Shown piece after piece: positions 46,288 through 58,379 of a stretch of 64,000 nucleotides of DNA. Numbering within the stretch: position 1 is the first letter of the stretch; each line of letters begins with the position of its first letter. The notes below the pieces were generated by a model that was not told where the DNA came from, searched no databases, and worked only from the letters and a program-made list of their open reading frames with translations. The translations under genes and the position numbers were made by a program. Location of the stretch: positions 48,544,283 to 48,608,282 of the forward strand of contig CM030366.1 in NCBI GenBank assembly GCA_017893485.1, read 5' to 3'. Source of the stretch: Hemerocallis citrina. Lineage: Eukaryota; Streptophyta; Magnoliopsida; Asparagales; Asphodelaceae.

Positions 46288-49200
46288 TCATATTGCATTG
46301 AGTCTGGAAAGAACATTAAGGGATTCATCAAGACGGTGATAGAAATAAAGTTGACGAATATCTTCTTTAACTTGAGAAGTCCAAAATTTGAAAAGAAATA
46401 ATAGATCCTCTATGAGGGATGAGGTAGAGGAAGCTTTATGCGAGAAAATCCGGTGATTTCTTTCCATCCAGGTAATCTAGATAATAATGTGGACAGAAAG
46501 ATTCCAACCCTTACTATATTTGGGGAGACACGAGGGGGATATCCAGCATGAAAGAAGGTTGGGAGGAATAGCTGGATTGACCCAAGCGAGAGACACTAAT
46601 TTCCAAAGAGGTCGAATGAAGGAGCACTCAACGAAAAGATGATCAATGTTTTCGGAGGCTTCCGAACATAAAGGGCAGGTTTGACCCCACGCAAGGTTTC
46701 TTTTGTTCAGAACCTGGACAGTGAGAAGCTTGTTGTTGATGGCCAACCAAGAATTAATTTTAACCTTGAGGGGAGCGCATGATTTCCAGATGAAATCTGC
46801 AGCAGGGGAAACGATGCCTCGGAAATTGAGGAACTTGTAGAAAGAATTAACCGAAAAAATGCCGGAGGCATTCCATCGCCAAGCTATGTCCTCCGAGTGT
46901 TTCCACTCGAAGAGATTGAGAGAAGCAATCAATTGTTGCTGATCCGAAACAAGAAGGGGAGTTAATTGGGAAACAAAAGGGATACTCCAAACTCTAGGTG
47001 AATTGATCCAGACAAAAGATTCCTCTACGGAAGCATCCGGAAAAGCAGCCAGTCTGAAGAGGGCGGGATAAGCAGAGGCTATGGTGATGTTGCCCAACCA
47101 AAGATCGGTCCATAGTTTAGTTCTCGATCCATCAGCGCAACGCCTAAAAATGCTGGACTGGAAAGCCGGGGAAACCTTCCAGACGCCTTTCCAGAACGGG
47201 GAGGCAAAACGATGGATGGGGGAATTAAACTGCCACCAAGGAGTGGAGCCAAAATAAACCTCTCTAATGCATTGAACCCAAGATAGATGAGGGTACTTAT
47301 GGAATCTCCACAGCCATTTACCTAAGAGGGCCAGGTTATGATCTCTAAGATTCAAAACACCTAGACTCCCACTCGCTTTGGAGGAACAGATGATGTTCCA
47401 ATTGCACAGGTGCGATCTCTGTTTATAAAAAGCTTCACCCGACCAAAAGAAATTGCTACGAATTTGATCGATTCTTTTGAGGACCCACGATGGGAAATAA
47501 TAGAAAGACATCATGTAGAGAGGAATAGCAGAGAGAACTGAGTTGAGGAGAATTAATCTTCCTCCTCGGGAGAGAAACTTACCAGTCCAGACATTCAGCC
47601 TGGATTCAATTTTATCGATGATGGGGAACCAATCTGATCTGTGGAGTTTACCCCATCTAAGGGGAATTCCAAGGTACGAGATAGGGAAGGAAGCGATACA
47701 GCAATTAAAAAAGTGAGAGATCTCGGAATGGCGATTATCATTACCACCAAGCCAATAAACTGAGGACTTGTTGAAGTTAATGGCCAACCCGAAAGCCTGC
47801 TCAAAACAATACAACAGCAGCTTAAGGTTGCGTAATGAAGTACGCTCCGGTTTGGAGAAAATAATAGTATCATCAGCGTATTGCAGATTGAGGATCCCAT
47901 CAAAATGATGGGAGCGACCAATACCCTCAATGGCGTGGACTGAGCGAGCGTTGCGAAGCAATCTGCTGAAAACGTCCGCTACCAGAGCGAAAAGAAGTGA
48001 AGAAAGTGGATCTCCTTGGCGGAGATCACGCCTGATTTTAAATTTATGGCCCTCAGAACCGTTGATAAGAATAGAAGAAGAACCAGCGGTCAAACTGGAT
48101 TTAATCCAACCGATCCATTTCGGACCGAAACCACGATGAAGCATGATGTCATAGAGAAAATCCCAGTTAACATTATCGTAAGCTTTTTGAAAATCAAGCT
48201 TAAGAAGGATACCCTCTAATTTGCGATGGTGACTGAGCGAGATAATCTCTTGAGCGGCAGCTACGCTGTCAAGAATAAAATGGTCCTTGATAAAGCCTGA
48301 TTGGGCAGGATCAATAAGAGGAGGGATTACGGCACTGAGCCTAACCGCAAGAACTTTCATGATAATTTCGAAAGAAGTATTGATAAGGTTGATAGGTCTA
48401 AAATCAGAAACTGAATTGGCGCCCGCCAGTTTAGGGATAAGAACAATGTGGGCATATTGATGCGATCGAAGGACAATGATTCCCTATGCAAATCTTGGAA
48501 AAGGTCGAAGAGGTCATCTTTGAGCCAAGACCAAAATTTTTGGAAAAAGAAAGCCGGGTATCCGTCCGGTCCGGGCGCTGAATCACTTTTTAAAGCGAAG
48601 ACAGCCGACTTAATTTCATCCAACGTGAAGGGAGCCTCTAGAGAGGAAAGGTCTGAGGATGGGGGACCATAGAGTTGCTGCCAGTCAAGGGAAATCAAGC
48701 GAGGTTTAGTGGAACCAATAAGATTTTTGTAGAAAGAAAGGAAAGCCTTGTGAATTTCAGGATCAGAGCGCAGCTCCGCTCCCTGATCTTGAATCATCGA
48801 AATGTGGTTACAACGCCTGCGATGAGAAGCAAAGTGATGAAAGAAGGCGGTGTTACCATCACCTTCTTTCAGCCAGTTAACCCTGGACCTTTGAGCCCAT
48901 TTAGAGTGATCTTGTAGGAGGATATCAGCGTATTCGCGCTTGCAGTCAAGACGCTCTTGGAGAGCGAGAAGAGATAGAGGAGCTTGCTCTTCCATCAGAT
49001 CAAGAGCCTGAATGGATCCAAGCAGAAATTCTTTGAGGAAGTTGGTGTTAGATTGACGTTCGCGGCGCCAAATCTTGCAGCCGAATTTGATGGCATACAG
49101 CTTAAGAAGTAAGTTGCCAAGACCCCGAGAACCAGAAACGGAAGCGAGGCATTCCTCGACTAATTCAACAAATAACTGATCTTGAAGCCAAAATTTTTCG

Positions 49201-49928
49201 AAGCGGAATTGGTGATGATGGGGGAAATGGAAGTCTGAGAAAAGAGCAATGGGAACGTGATCCGAAGAAGGATTGGGAAGGGCTTTCGCATAAGAGTTGT
49301 GAAATTTAGAGAACCAAGTGTGCGTGACCAGAAACCTATCTAGTTTGGCGAGGGAGGGAATAAGGCGCTGATTTGACCAAGTAAAATTCCTGCCATTGAT
49401 AGGGATCTCCGATAATTGGAGATCCCGAATGCAGTCGTTGAAGATGCACGATTGGAGTCAGAGGAAACCGAATTCGACCTTTCCGAGGCGAAACGAGTAA
49501 TGTTGAAGTCGCTGCAGAAAAAACCGAGTCCTTGAACGAACTGGTGGAGTGAACGGAATTCGTGCCAGAAGAGAGGGCGACGATTAGAAGTCGACGGCCC
49601 GTAAACGGAGATGATCGTTAAGACACAATCGAGGAGATGCCAGTGCAGTTGAACTATCAGGAAGAAATTAAGGCGGTGGATGGAAATTAAAGAGAAAACA
49701 GATTCCTTGAAACCTAAGAGGATCCCGCCTCTAGAGCCTATGGCGTCGAGAGAGATCCACTTCGAGATGGATGAACCTCCTAGAGACTGGAAGAGGTGGG
49801 GAGAGGGAGATTCAATCTTAGATTCCTGAATCGAAATAATGTCACAGTGAGACGAAGAAATAAGGTCAAAATGGCCCTTTTTTTGGCGGGGCAGTTGAGG
49901 CCCGAATATTCCAGGAGATATTAATCAT
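46288..49928 (-). pseudogene. LINE ORF2: endonuclease, reverse transcriptase, zf-RVT; damaged
   Basis: About 1,213 codons from ATG at 49928 to TGA at 46288-46290. AP-like endonuclease (49928 to about 49150): SWNIR, QESK, GGILLG, SVYGPS, DFN, LDRFLVTHTW and SDHVPIA motifs. Fingers/palm region from 48995: SAPGPDGYPAFFF at about 48580. RT core 48360-47800: LLKLDFQKAYD, RQGDPLSSLLF and LQYADD (YADD codons 47869-47880). Zinc-binding domain near 46650-46800: CPLCSEASENIDHLFVECSF. Lesions: TGA at 49866-49868 beside an A7 run, endonuclease frameshift(s) around 49430-49500, frameshift near 48400 and TAG in place of a conserved Trp at 46474-46476. It would nick target DNA and copy the LINE RNA. Confidence 0.92.
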
Positions 49929-52261
49929 GATTAAGAAGGTGCTCCTGGACGCGGGAACGCTCAAGCTCTCTAAGACGGGAGATTGGGATTGAAGAATTGG
50001 AAGAAAGTGAAAAGCCTAGAGATTGGGTGAGAGATAACATCTCGGAGTTCGATAGATCATCAAATTGGTGATGATAAAGAGAGCCCAAAGGAGGAGAAGA
50101 AGAGTTGGGGACTGAAGGGTAAACAGCTAAAGAGCTAGCTGATCTTTTCGCCTTAAGACGGGCACTAGATCGAATCAAACGAAAGTGGGTAGAAGAAGAA
50201 ACGGGGGAGCTTAAGTTTGAAGAATGCAAGGGCTCTGTAATGGAGGGGGACTGCAATCCAGTACGCTCCAAAAACAGACCAGGGCGGTGGACCTTAAGGG
50301 GGAGGATGGGAGAAGAAACGTACTGATCAATAGAATAATGATCGCTGGCTACCGGAAGAAACTCGGCAGACCGATCCTTACGAGAATAAATGCTTTTGAA
50401 TAGAGAGTCGGAAGCTAGCTTAATGTGAGAAGGAGAAAGGGGGGAGATAGAGCAAAAGGCCTTACAAAGGCTAACAGGAGCCTTTTTAAAAGATGGGAAT
50501 GTGATTTCCAGCACAAAAAGAGAACGAATAGCAACAACAGCTAAATGAAAGTAAAAACAGTAATCAAAAGAAGAAGATGAGAGTTGGACCTGTTTAGTAG
50601 CATGAGCAAGCTCAAGCGCAGCAACCTCATCGCCTAGAAGGTCGTCCTTAGCCGTCCAGTCCTGAACCTTAGCTGGAGGGGACGCTTTAAGAGACAGAGT
50701 GGCAGTAGAGGGACGAGAGGAGCTGGAAGTAGGGAAGTGAGCGGAACGTTGGAACTGTTCCCAATCTGAAGCGAATGATGGGTTGACATCCCAAACGGGC
50801 CAGCTTTCAGAAATATTATGAGAGGGGGACGGGGCCTGAGGAGCGATAGTAGGCGCTGGCACTTGAGCAGTAGGAGTAGAAGATGACGGAGGGGAGGGCT
50901 TCGAAAGAGGCTGCGAGGATCGATCAGGGTTGATCCAAACTAGGTTGGACGACTTAGCAGGAGAAATCTTTGGGGGAGCAGCGGAGGCAGTAGACTGACG
51001 AGGGAGAGAGAGAGTCCTCTTAGCCAATGGAAGAGGAGTAGACTTCCCTGAAGAGGGTAATGGCTTGGGGCCAGAAGAAGAACCTGGGTGAAATTCAGGG
51101 GGAGGAATAAGGACGAATCCCGGCTTTGAGGACTCCTGAGTGATAGAGGAGACGTGGTACTGAACTGAGATGTTGAAAGACGAGATACCATCATTGAGAC
51201 AGAAAGCTTCAATACGTTCCTTTGGTGAATTGCAACGAAATAAAGCCTCAACCTGAATGCTACCCGAGGCCAAGCGAGCGCAAGAGGCGATACTGATGAT
51301 CTCTCCAATACACTTAGTGAATGAAGCCACCAGCCTTAGAGCGTCGCAGAATGGTGAAAGCCCGACCAAAGTTACCTTTGTGGGAATGAGGTCTAGGGTC
51401 TTAGAGGAGGAGGAGAATGAGACCCATTTGCGGATAGATAAGGAAATAGAACCGATGGAAAGGGATTGGTTGGCGCAAAGCTCGTCGAGAACCTTTGAAG
51501 AGGGGCACTGAAAAACCGCGTCTCCGTTAGTACACGAGTAAAGAACCCAATCTCATTCTCTAACATTGCAACAATTGCAAAGAAACGCATTGAGGGTGTA
51601 GAACGGGATAGACCCTCTAGTGAAAGAGATAGCTCCATAATTATTATAGATTTATTATAGAGCTCTGTGTTAGCTAAGAACACCTGAGTCACAAGAGGCT
51701 TAACAGGGGAGGAGGGAGGCGCAGTGAGCTTTAGAGGAGCCGGATCCGTAGAGGGAGGTAGGCGCGAACCAGCAGAAGGAGTGGGGAGGAGAGGAGAACG
51801 GGAAGGGGCTTTTTGCTTCTTCGATTTGGATGAAGGCTGCTCAGCCAATTTCTTTTGAAGCGCCGGAAAATCAAGGCCCTCAACACTGAATCCGCGATCG
51901 GAACGCCCACAGAGAGGCCTAAGAGTTTCTGGAGAGAGAAGCAACGGTGACGAGCATGGCCGTCTTTGAGACAGAATAAGCACTTCATCTTAGCAACGCA
52001 GGAAATTTTCAAATGACCCGATTGAAGGCACCGGAAGCAGTAAGAGAACGAGCGGAGGGAGGAGGTAAGAGAAGAAGAGGAAGACGAAGCGGTGGAACGA
52101 GAGAGAGAGCGGGAGCTTATAGAGGAAGAAAGCTCTGGAAGGGGAGTACAAATGGTTGTCATGGGCTTAAGGCCAGAGGTACCCAAACCAGAAAATGGAT
52201 TGGGTAAAAAAACTTTTTTATTTCTATTTTTTTTCACAACCTCGACCCATGAATGATCCAT
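49921..52261 (-). pseudogene. LINE ORF1: zinc-knuckle nucleic-acid-binding protein; damaged
   Basis: Starts MDHSWVEVVKKN at 52261. After a Ser-rich stretch there are two CCHC-like knuckles: CFRCLQSGHLKISC and CLFCLKDGHARHRC (about 51960-52050), as in plant L1 ORF1. Then proline/serine-rich sequence, a central globular part and a long Ser/Pro-rich C-terminal part. Frameshifts lie near 51890 and 51390. The last codons overlap the ORF2 start as ATGATTAA (49921-49928). About 780 residues overall, which seems long for ORF1. Role: RNA binding and chaperone. Confidence 0.85.
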
Positions 52262-53147
52262 GGGATAAAACAAAGGCCCACCACCGAAAAAAGGCAATAA
52301 TGACAGATCCAACGGGACCAACGTTCCAAACTTGGAACTTCAGAGAAAATGGGAAAACGAGAGAGAAAGGAGAGATGGACAAGAAGAGAAAAGGAGATAA
52401 AGGGGAGAAGGAGAAACAGGTAATCGCTCAGGTGAGAGCACCCAAAACCAAACCAAGGGTGACACCCTCGAGTAAAAGCACCCAGAATTAACAACAATAA
52501 CACACAAAAATCATAAACATGAGCAGCGCTAAGACACGTGCAACAAAAAGACAAAACAGGGAGCTCCGGGGGAGGAAGACTTACAGTGATTGGCAGGGCA
52601 TATGAAGAAGGAGAAACCTGGATACGAGGCGAACTGAAGGGAGGCGCACCTAAGGGAGGAGAGGGAAGAACGAAAGAGCACGAGCGGAGCAAAGCAGCCG
52701 GAGCGAGGCCGCTGGAAGCAGACACGGGGGAAGGGGACCGGAGGAAAACACCACACGAGAGGCAGGGACGACCAGGTCAGATCACGAGGGGGGCCACTCA
52801 TGCTGGGGGATGATCGCGAGGGGGGGGGGGAGAGGGCGGGAGGAAAATTGAAGAGTGGACCGATCGGAGAGAAATGAAAAGGGTTTGGAGAGGACACCGC
52901 AGACTCCAACTTTAATGAAGGGCCAGGTGGCAATGGCGCCGTCGATGTGCCAGATCTGAAGGGAGAATCAAAACGAGAGAGGAGAGAGAAATTGCCTTAG
53001 GACGAGAGAGCCCAAACTTTAAAATCACAAAATACGTATATATAAATACAAGGAAAAACAATCTGGGGCCCCCTAAAATTACAAAAAATTCGGGGGCCCG
53101 AGGTGGCCGCCTCCCCTGCCTCCATTGGGGCCGGCTCGGAGGAAAGG

Positions 53148-53322
53148 GTGTGTTGGTGGTGAACACACATAGTAGTAGTTCTTTATATGCATGTAGCAAT
53201 TGTTTACCCCTGGTCTGTGGGGGTTACATGATTACTTTATATTTATGTCGTAGTTGTGTAGAAATCCCTTGTTGTAGGACATTTATGTACTATTGAGTTA
53301 ACCTTATTTGAATATATAATCT
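53148..53322. other. Spacer between the two hAT elements, probable LINE 3' untranslated remnant
   Basis: T-rich sequence with GTTTACCCCTGGTCTGTGG, resembling the 3' tail of plant LINEs, in line with the split fragment at 9476 and 44657. No coding signal. Confidence 0.4.
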
Positions 53323-53731
53323 ATCGTGGGCAGGGCCGGCCCTGAGTTCCCAGGGGCCCGAGGCGAACTTCCGAAATGGGCCTCCCCGCCCTCATACATT
53401 TAAAAAAACATGTATAAATTTTTTTGCACATTGTTCAAAGCAAAACATGCAAAATATATATTATTGAATAACAAGTTTACTCATAAGCATCAAACATATA
53501 TGCAAAATAGAGTTATAATCAAATATGCAAAACCTGTCAATGGAATGCTCTGATTCTATCTCATTTAATGCATGAAGCTGCCTCAACAATTCACCTCCAC
53601 ATCTACATAGATGAAATGAAAATTATGAAATAGCAACAGAAAATTATGAAATAAAAATGAAGTAGCACTGAAGTGAAGAAATGAAACATAGGAGAAACGT
53701 AAACCTTAAGGAGTTATACCTGCATCATTAA

Positions 53732-56210
53732 TCATCCCAGTGCATAACTTCTTCTCGCATTCCGTGCAGCAAACTCACTAATTAAATGTTCATAATCAAA
53801 CTTTTCTACCATCGCCTTCTCAATACATAGTAGGCCTAATCCATTCAATCTATCTTGAGATATGGTTGATCGAAGATAAGACTTGAAAATTTTCAACTTC
53901 GAAAAACTTCTTTTTGTAGAAGCAATAATAACTGGTATGGTCAACAAAATCCGATACACGATCCATGCATATGGAAATATACCATCCATCCTTTGCAAAT
54001 AATTAAGCACATCAATTGTTTTTTTTGCTTCTGATGGTAAAATTAATCTGAGGCGCTTCAACTCTAAAAATAGATTATTCCTATTAATATCATAATGTGA
54101 GTCGTGATGTAGAAACTCTTCAAGAGTGGCACAACAAGCTTTCAACTCATCATCATGTAGATTTTTCAACTTCTCCAAATCAAACAAAAAACCAAAGATT
54201 TGTTCATATTTCACAAATTGTTCAAACCTACTGTTGAGCGAAGAAATAGCTTGATCTACTACAGTTATGAAGTAATGAATCCTAAACTCTTCTTCAGGTG
54301 ATTGTTGTTTCTTAACTACCACTCTCATCAAATTTCATCTTTCTATGGACGACACGTTTCTTTACGAAAACAGCTTTAACTCCCAATTTTTCTGAAACTA
54401 TTTTAGCTTCAGTCATAGCCTCCATAAAACCAGTTTCTCTATACTCTTTAAAAATTGCAATGAGCCCTTTTAATTGATGTATAGCAATATCAATATGCAT
54501 GTCTTTCTCTTGCAAGTATTTACTGACAGAATTAACAGTAAATAATATATTGTGCCAAATAATTGTACCCAGTAAAAACTCCCAATTCTCCATCTCATTC
54601 GTTGCTAAGGAACCAACTTCACTCTTGATCTTGGGATCTGTATCACTGTTTTCCAATTCAATTAATGCATCTCTTATCTCCACGGGTTGAAATCTTATTG
54701 CTCTAACACTTTCGACACGGCTTTCCCAACGAGTTTGTGATAATGTCTTAAGCGTAAGATTTGACCCATGTCTTTTCAAAATATCCCATCATTTTGTTGA
54801 AGATGAAAACAACGTATGCAAACATTGTAAAACTCCAAAGAAAGATACAGCTTTGATACAACAGTTGGCCATATCACAAATTGCAAGATTAAGACTGTGA
54901 CAACCACAGGGCATGTAAAAAGCTCTAGGATTAACAGTAATTAACCTGTTTTGCACACCTTTGTTCTTCCCCTTCATATTGGAACCGTTGTCATAACCCT
55001 GTCCTCTAACATTAAAAATATCAAGCCCAAGAACCATCAGAACATCTCCAAGTACTTTAAAAAGTCCCAACCCGGATGTATCATCTACAACTAAAAATTC
55101 TAAAAAGAATTCTTCCACCTTTATCGGATTTTTTGAAATATCAACACACCGTATGACCAGAGACATCTATTCCTCATGACTTGCATCTGGATTACAATCA
55201 AGTATTACTGAATAATACTTTGCTTCTATGATTGTTTTAATGATTGCACCTTTTACCTCACTTGCCAACAATTCTATCAATTCATTTTGGATTTTGTGTT
55301 TAACATAATGCTTACGAGATTCACTGCTTTGGAATTTCCTAATGTGTTCTTTCATGATGAGATCAAATTCGGCAATCATTTCAACCATGCTTAAGAAATT
55401 ACCATTATTCTCTTCATAAATCTTCTCATTGTCACCATGAAATGCCAATGTATTTTTAGCTGGTGTTTTAATTACAGCACTAATTCTTAACAAAGTATGT
55501 CTCCAATGTTCTTTTTCCTTTATAATTAGTAGTTCCACACATCTGTCAATAACTTCATGTTTTTGCAATCTCATCTCCAATTCAAGCAAACTTGTCATGC
55601 AATTAATGTGGTCTTCACTCTCTTCATGACTTTGAAGTCTATGACTAATATTATGCCACTGTTTAAACCCTTCACTTGACAATTGATTATTGTTCCCTTC
55701 TTTCTTGAACAATTTATAACAAAAACAAAACACTTTATCCAAACCAGTTGAATAAACAAGCCATCTTCTATCATACTTTTCCCTATTTAACAACAATCGA
55801 GTGTAGTGTACACAAGAAAAATGTCTACCTTCATCATCTTTAGGAAAATCAATAGCAACTCTAATGGGCCCTCTTTTAACTAATAAATCCTGATCTTTGT
55901 GATCAATAATCTCCCAATTCATTGGATCATAAATATATATAGGCCTACATTCTTCATTTTGATTTGGTTCTGCATTTACATCATCCACATTCAAATTAAT
56001 ATTCTCACTTAACTCTTGAACTAGTTCTTTATTTTCATCACCCACATTCAACTCTTGATGTTCTTGAACTTCTTCTTTATTAGCATTACCACTTGAGATT
56101 GATTTGTTGGTAAGAAATTTATCAAATGCCCCAACTTGAGATTGTATAAATTTATCTTCTTCTTATTTCTTCTTTCTTTTTAACGCGCTAGACACATATT
56201 TACGAGGCAT
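53732..56210 (-). pseudogene. hAT transposase, TTF zinc finger / DUF4371 / dimerisation type; damaged
   Basis: Starts MPRKYVSSALKRKKK at 56210, followed by TAA at 56163-56165 (codon 16). N-terminal TTF-type zinc-finger region (RHFSCVHYTRLL, VFCFCYKLFK, 55700-55860). DUF4371-like RNase H core: VILDCNPDASHEE, then VRGQGYDNGSNMKG (about 55000) and MPCGCHSLNLAICD. C-terminal hAT dimerisation domain at 53830-53990: RILLTIPVIIAS, KRSFSKLKIFKSYLRS, DRLNGLGLL. This is the family often annotated as zinc finger MYM-type protein 1-like in plants. Further lesions: TAG at 55167-55169, TGA at about 54787-54789 and a frameshift near 54325. About 826 codons, the usual length for the family. Confidence 0.93.
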
Positions 56211-56389
56211 GATAAAACTGGAAAAAGAAATAAATTTTTGAATTAAGCCTAACATATCAATTTTCAACTTAATTAAGCAACTATTCAACTTAATTAACAT
56301 AATTAATATAAAATTAAGCAACTCAATAGCTCAATAATCTATTCAACTTCATTAACATAAAATTGAACTCAAGATGATCAAAAAACCTA

Positions 56390-56680
56390 ACATTCAACCA
56401 ATGTTAAGCTAACATTCAGCCTAACATTCACCTAAAATTGAATGTAGAAACTTACATTCAACCTAACATTCAACTAAAATTGAATGTAAAAAACTTACAT
56501 TCAACCTAACATTCAACTAAAATTGAATGTAAAAACTTACATTCAACCTAACATTAAGGCTAACATTCAAGCCACATTCAACTAAAATTGAGTCCGAAGA
56601 TGATTAAAAAACCTAACATTCAACTAAAATTGAGTATGAATATGATTAAAAAACCTAACATTCAACTCAAATTAACAATA
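56390..56680. repeat. Tandem repeat in the hAT 5' region, ~55 bp
   Basis: Units with ACATTCAACCTAACATTCAAC and TAAAATTGAATGTAAAAAC recur about four times between the transposase start and the right terminus. Each contains the inverted pair ACATTCAA / TTGAATGT, so they may serve as subterminal binding sites. Confidence 0.8.
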
Positions 56681-57392
56681 TAACATTCAACCTAATTAAA
56701 TAAATGAAATTAAATAAATATTTAAGTGATACTGAAGATGGAACTTACAGAGGAGTGAGACTGTGAGAGAACCAGAGGACGAGTACGGACGATGACGACA
56801 ATTTCATCAGCGACGACAAAGAGTCGACGAAGATGACGAGGACCAAAGAAAGGGGAAGAACTGAAGTAGGGGAGAACTAAAGAAAGGGGAATAACTGAAC
56901 TGAAGAAGGCAAGAAGCGAGAGCAAAGACTGAAGCAGCGGTGCACCGGCACCGTTAGGGTTTTGTTCGGGACTTCGGGTTAAAAGAAGGAACAGGTGGGA
57001 GTGGCACTTCGGGTTGGGATTTTGGGGAACGAAGGAACGAGTTAGGTTTTGTCTTAAAAGAGGGTTTGGGTAATCGGGTTTCGGGTTGTAAATTGAAAGT
57101 GGGTTTCGGGTTTTATATCCATTTAAATGTGGATTTGTTTTAAATCACCCAAATTTAAAACGTCAAATTCAATCAAGCCTTCCAGCATAAACCCAAATAA
57201 TTTTTTAAAAAAAATTTGAAGGATCAAATAATTATTTTGGGGGACCCTTATAATATTTTTTTTTACGCGCAAAATACTTGCCTATATTTACAAGGGAAGT
57301 TCAAATTTGGGGCCCCTAAAATCGCAAAATCTTCGGGGGCCTAAGGCGGCCGCCTTACCCGCCTCTAGGGTGGGGCCGGCCCTGGTCGTGGG

Positions 57393-58379
57393 ATTGTTTT
57401 AACTCAACAAAATCCTCTACACCTTCATGTAATTTTTCTTAATACTTTCACGTCAAAAGCCAATGATTCCAATAAATGAAAAGGTTTTTTGCATAAACAC
57501 CGCTCACAAACTTTAATACTGTGATTTAGCCAATCTCAATTTTGTAATTGTCTGAAAACCACTCACGAATTTGTGTATTTGCCTAAACACTACCCACAAT
57601 TTTGTATTTTTCTAAACACTACCAACAAATTGACTATTTAGTCTAAACACCCTTAACAATGCGAGACATACCAATTGTTAGAAACAATTGGTGCTCTGAT
57701 ACCAATCGTTAAGGATTATGCTCTAGGATCTTGTTGAGTCTTCGACACGATCAATACAAACCACCAAGCAAATACAAGATCACATTAATCACACAAATCA
57801 CACAATATTTGTCCTTGTTCGAGCAAGCCCTAATCCGAAGGAGAAAAACCTAGATATTATTCAACTAGAGAAGATACAAGAGTCACAACTCTCACCACAA
57901 ACCTCTCTCAAGCCTAGCTGAAAATATTTATTATTTACAATGGCGAATTCACTCACCTCTCAGATGAAGTACTATTTTATTTTATTCAGTATTCAATATA
58001 ATCATATATTTTCTTTCGATCGTTACATTGATTATATAGAGATCTAGAGAAAATCTAGTTTGCAATTCTTGATACAATAGCCATCCAATGTATACTGAAG
58101 AGATCACCATATAATGAGAGTCGTATGATCTAACTTAGAGAACAAGTCATGCTTCAATCGATCCCCAAGACCTGATACCCAAATCTGCAATTAGCATTAG
58201 GGCGATCGACTGCAACAATATGCAGTCGGCCGCAATTAGCCTTCGCCAATCTAGAGACTTTGGGCGGCCGACCACCCACCTGGCAATTGATTGTCCCTTG
58301 CTCTGTTCCATGCTGCTGCTAGTGCTTGCTTCCAGTCTGTTTCCAATCGCTTTGAATCCTGTCGTCGCTTACCTGTCTT
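57393..58379. other. Unassigned sequence with a copia-like primer-site signature
   Basis: 57393 to about 57490 is probably the end of the old LINE. 57500-57660 is an imperfect repeat of CACTACCCACAATTTTGTATTT-like units. At 57690-57705 the minus strand reads TTGGTATCAGAGCACC, a tRNA-iMet-type primer site common beside plant LTRs, so 57706 to about 58200 may be an LTR remnant on the minus strand. Next to it CCAATTGTT and AACAATTGG (57671-57691) form a perfect short hairpin. No partner LTR or coding region is seen; the ORF at 58220 is not convincing. Confidence 0.35.

Larger units (their letters stand above)
45089..53027 (-). mobile_element. Nearly full-length L1-type LINE, minus strand, 7.9 kb
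   Basis: Flanked by 16 bp direct repeats with one mismatch: CAAAATATGTATATAT (45073-45088) and CAAAATACGTATATAT (53028-53043). In its own direction: ~770 bp 5' region, ORF1 (52261-49921), ORF2 (49928-46288), ~1.2 kb 3' region. The 3' end has only a short A run next to the left repeat. It is inserted in the small hAT. Confidence 0.9.
44791..53139. mobile_element. Short non-autonomous hAT element carrying a LINE
   Basis: Left end CAGGGCCGGCCTTGAG matches the hAT at 53331; right end ...CCGCCTCCCCTGCCTCCATTGGGGCCGG matches the right end at 57372 with changes in the last bases. Perfect 8 bp duplication AGGAAAGG (44783-44790 and 53140-53147). Without the LINE it is only about 400 bp, with no transposase, so it is an internally deleted (MITE-like) relative of the neighbouring hAT. 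Confidence 0.88.
53331..57384 (-). mobile_element. Autonomous-type hAT element, 4.05 kb
   Basis: Left terminus CAGGGCCGGCCCTGAG and right terminus GGGGCCGGCCCTG (reverse CAGGGCCGGCCCC) form terminal inverted repeats, with further inverted similarity inside (GGGGCCC..GAGGC). The flanking 8 bp are ATCGTGGG (53323-53330) and GTCGTGGG (57385-57392), 7 of 8 identical. It encodes the transposase at 53732-56210. GC-rich, CpG-rich ends contrast with the AT-rich interior. Confidence 0.92.
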
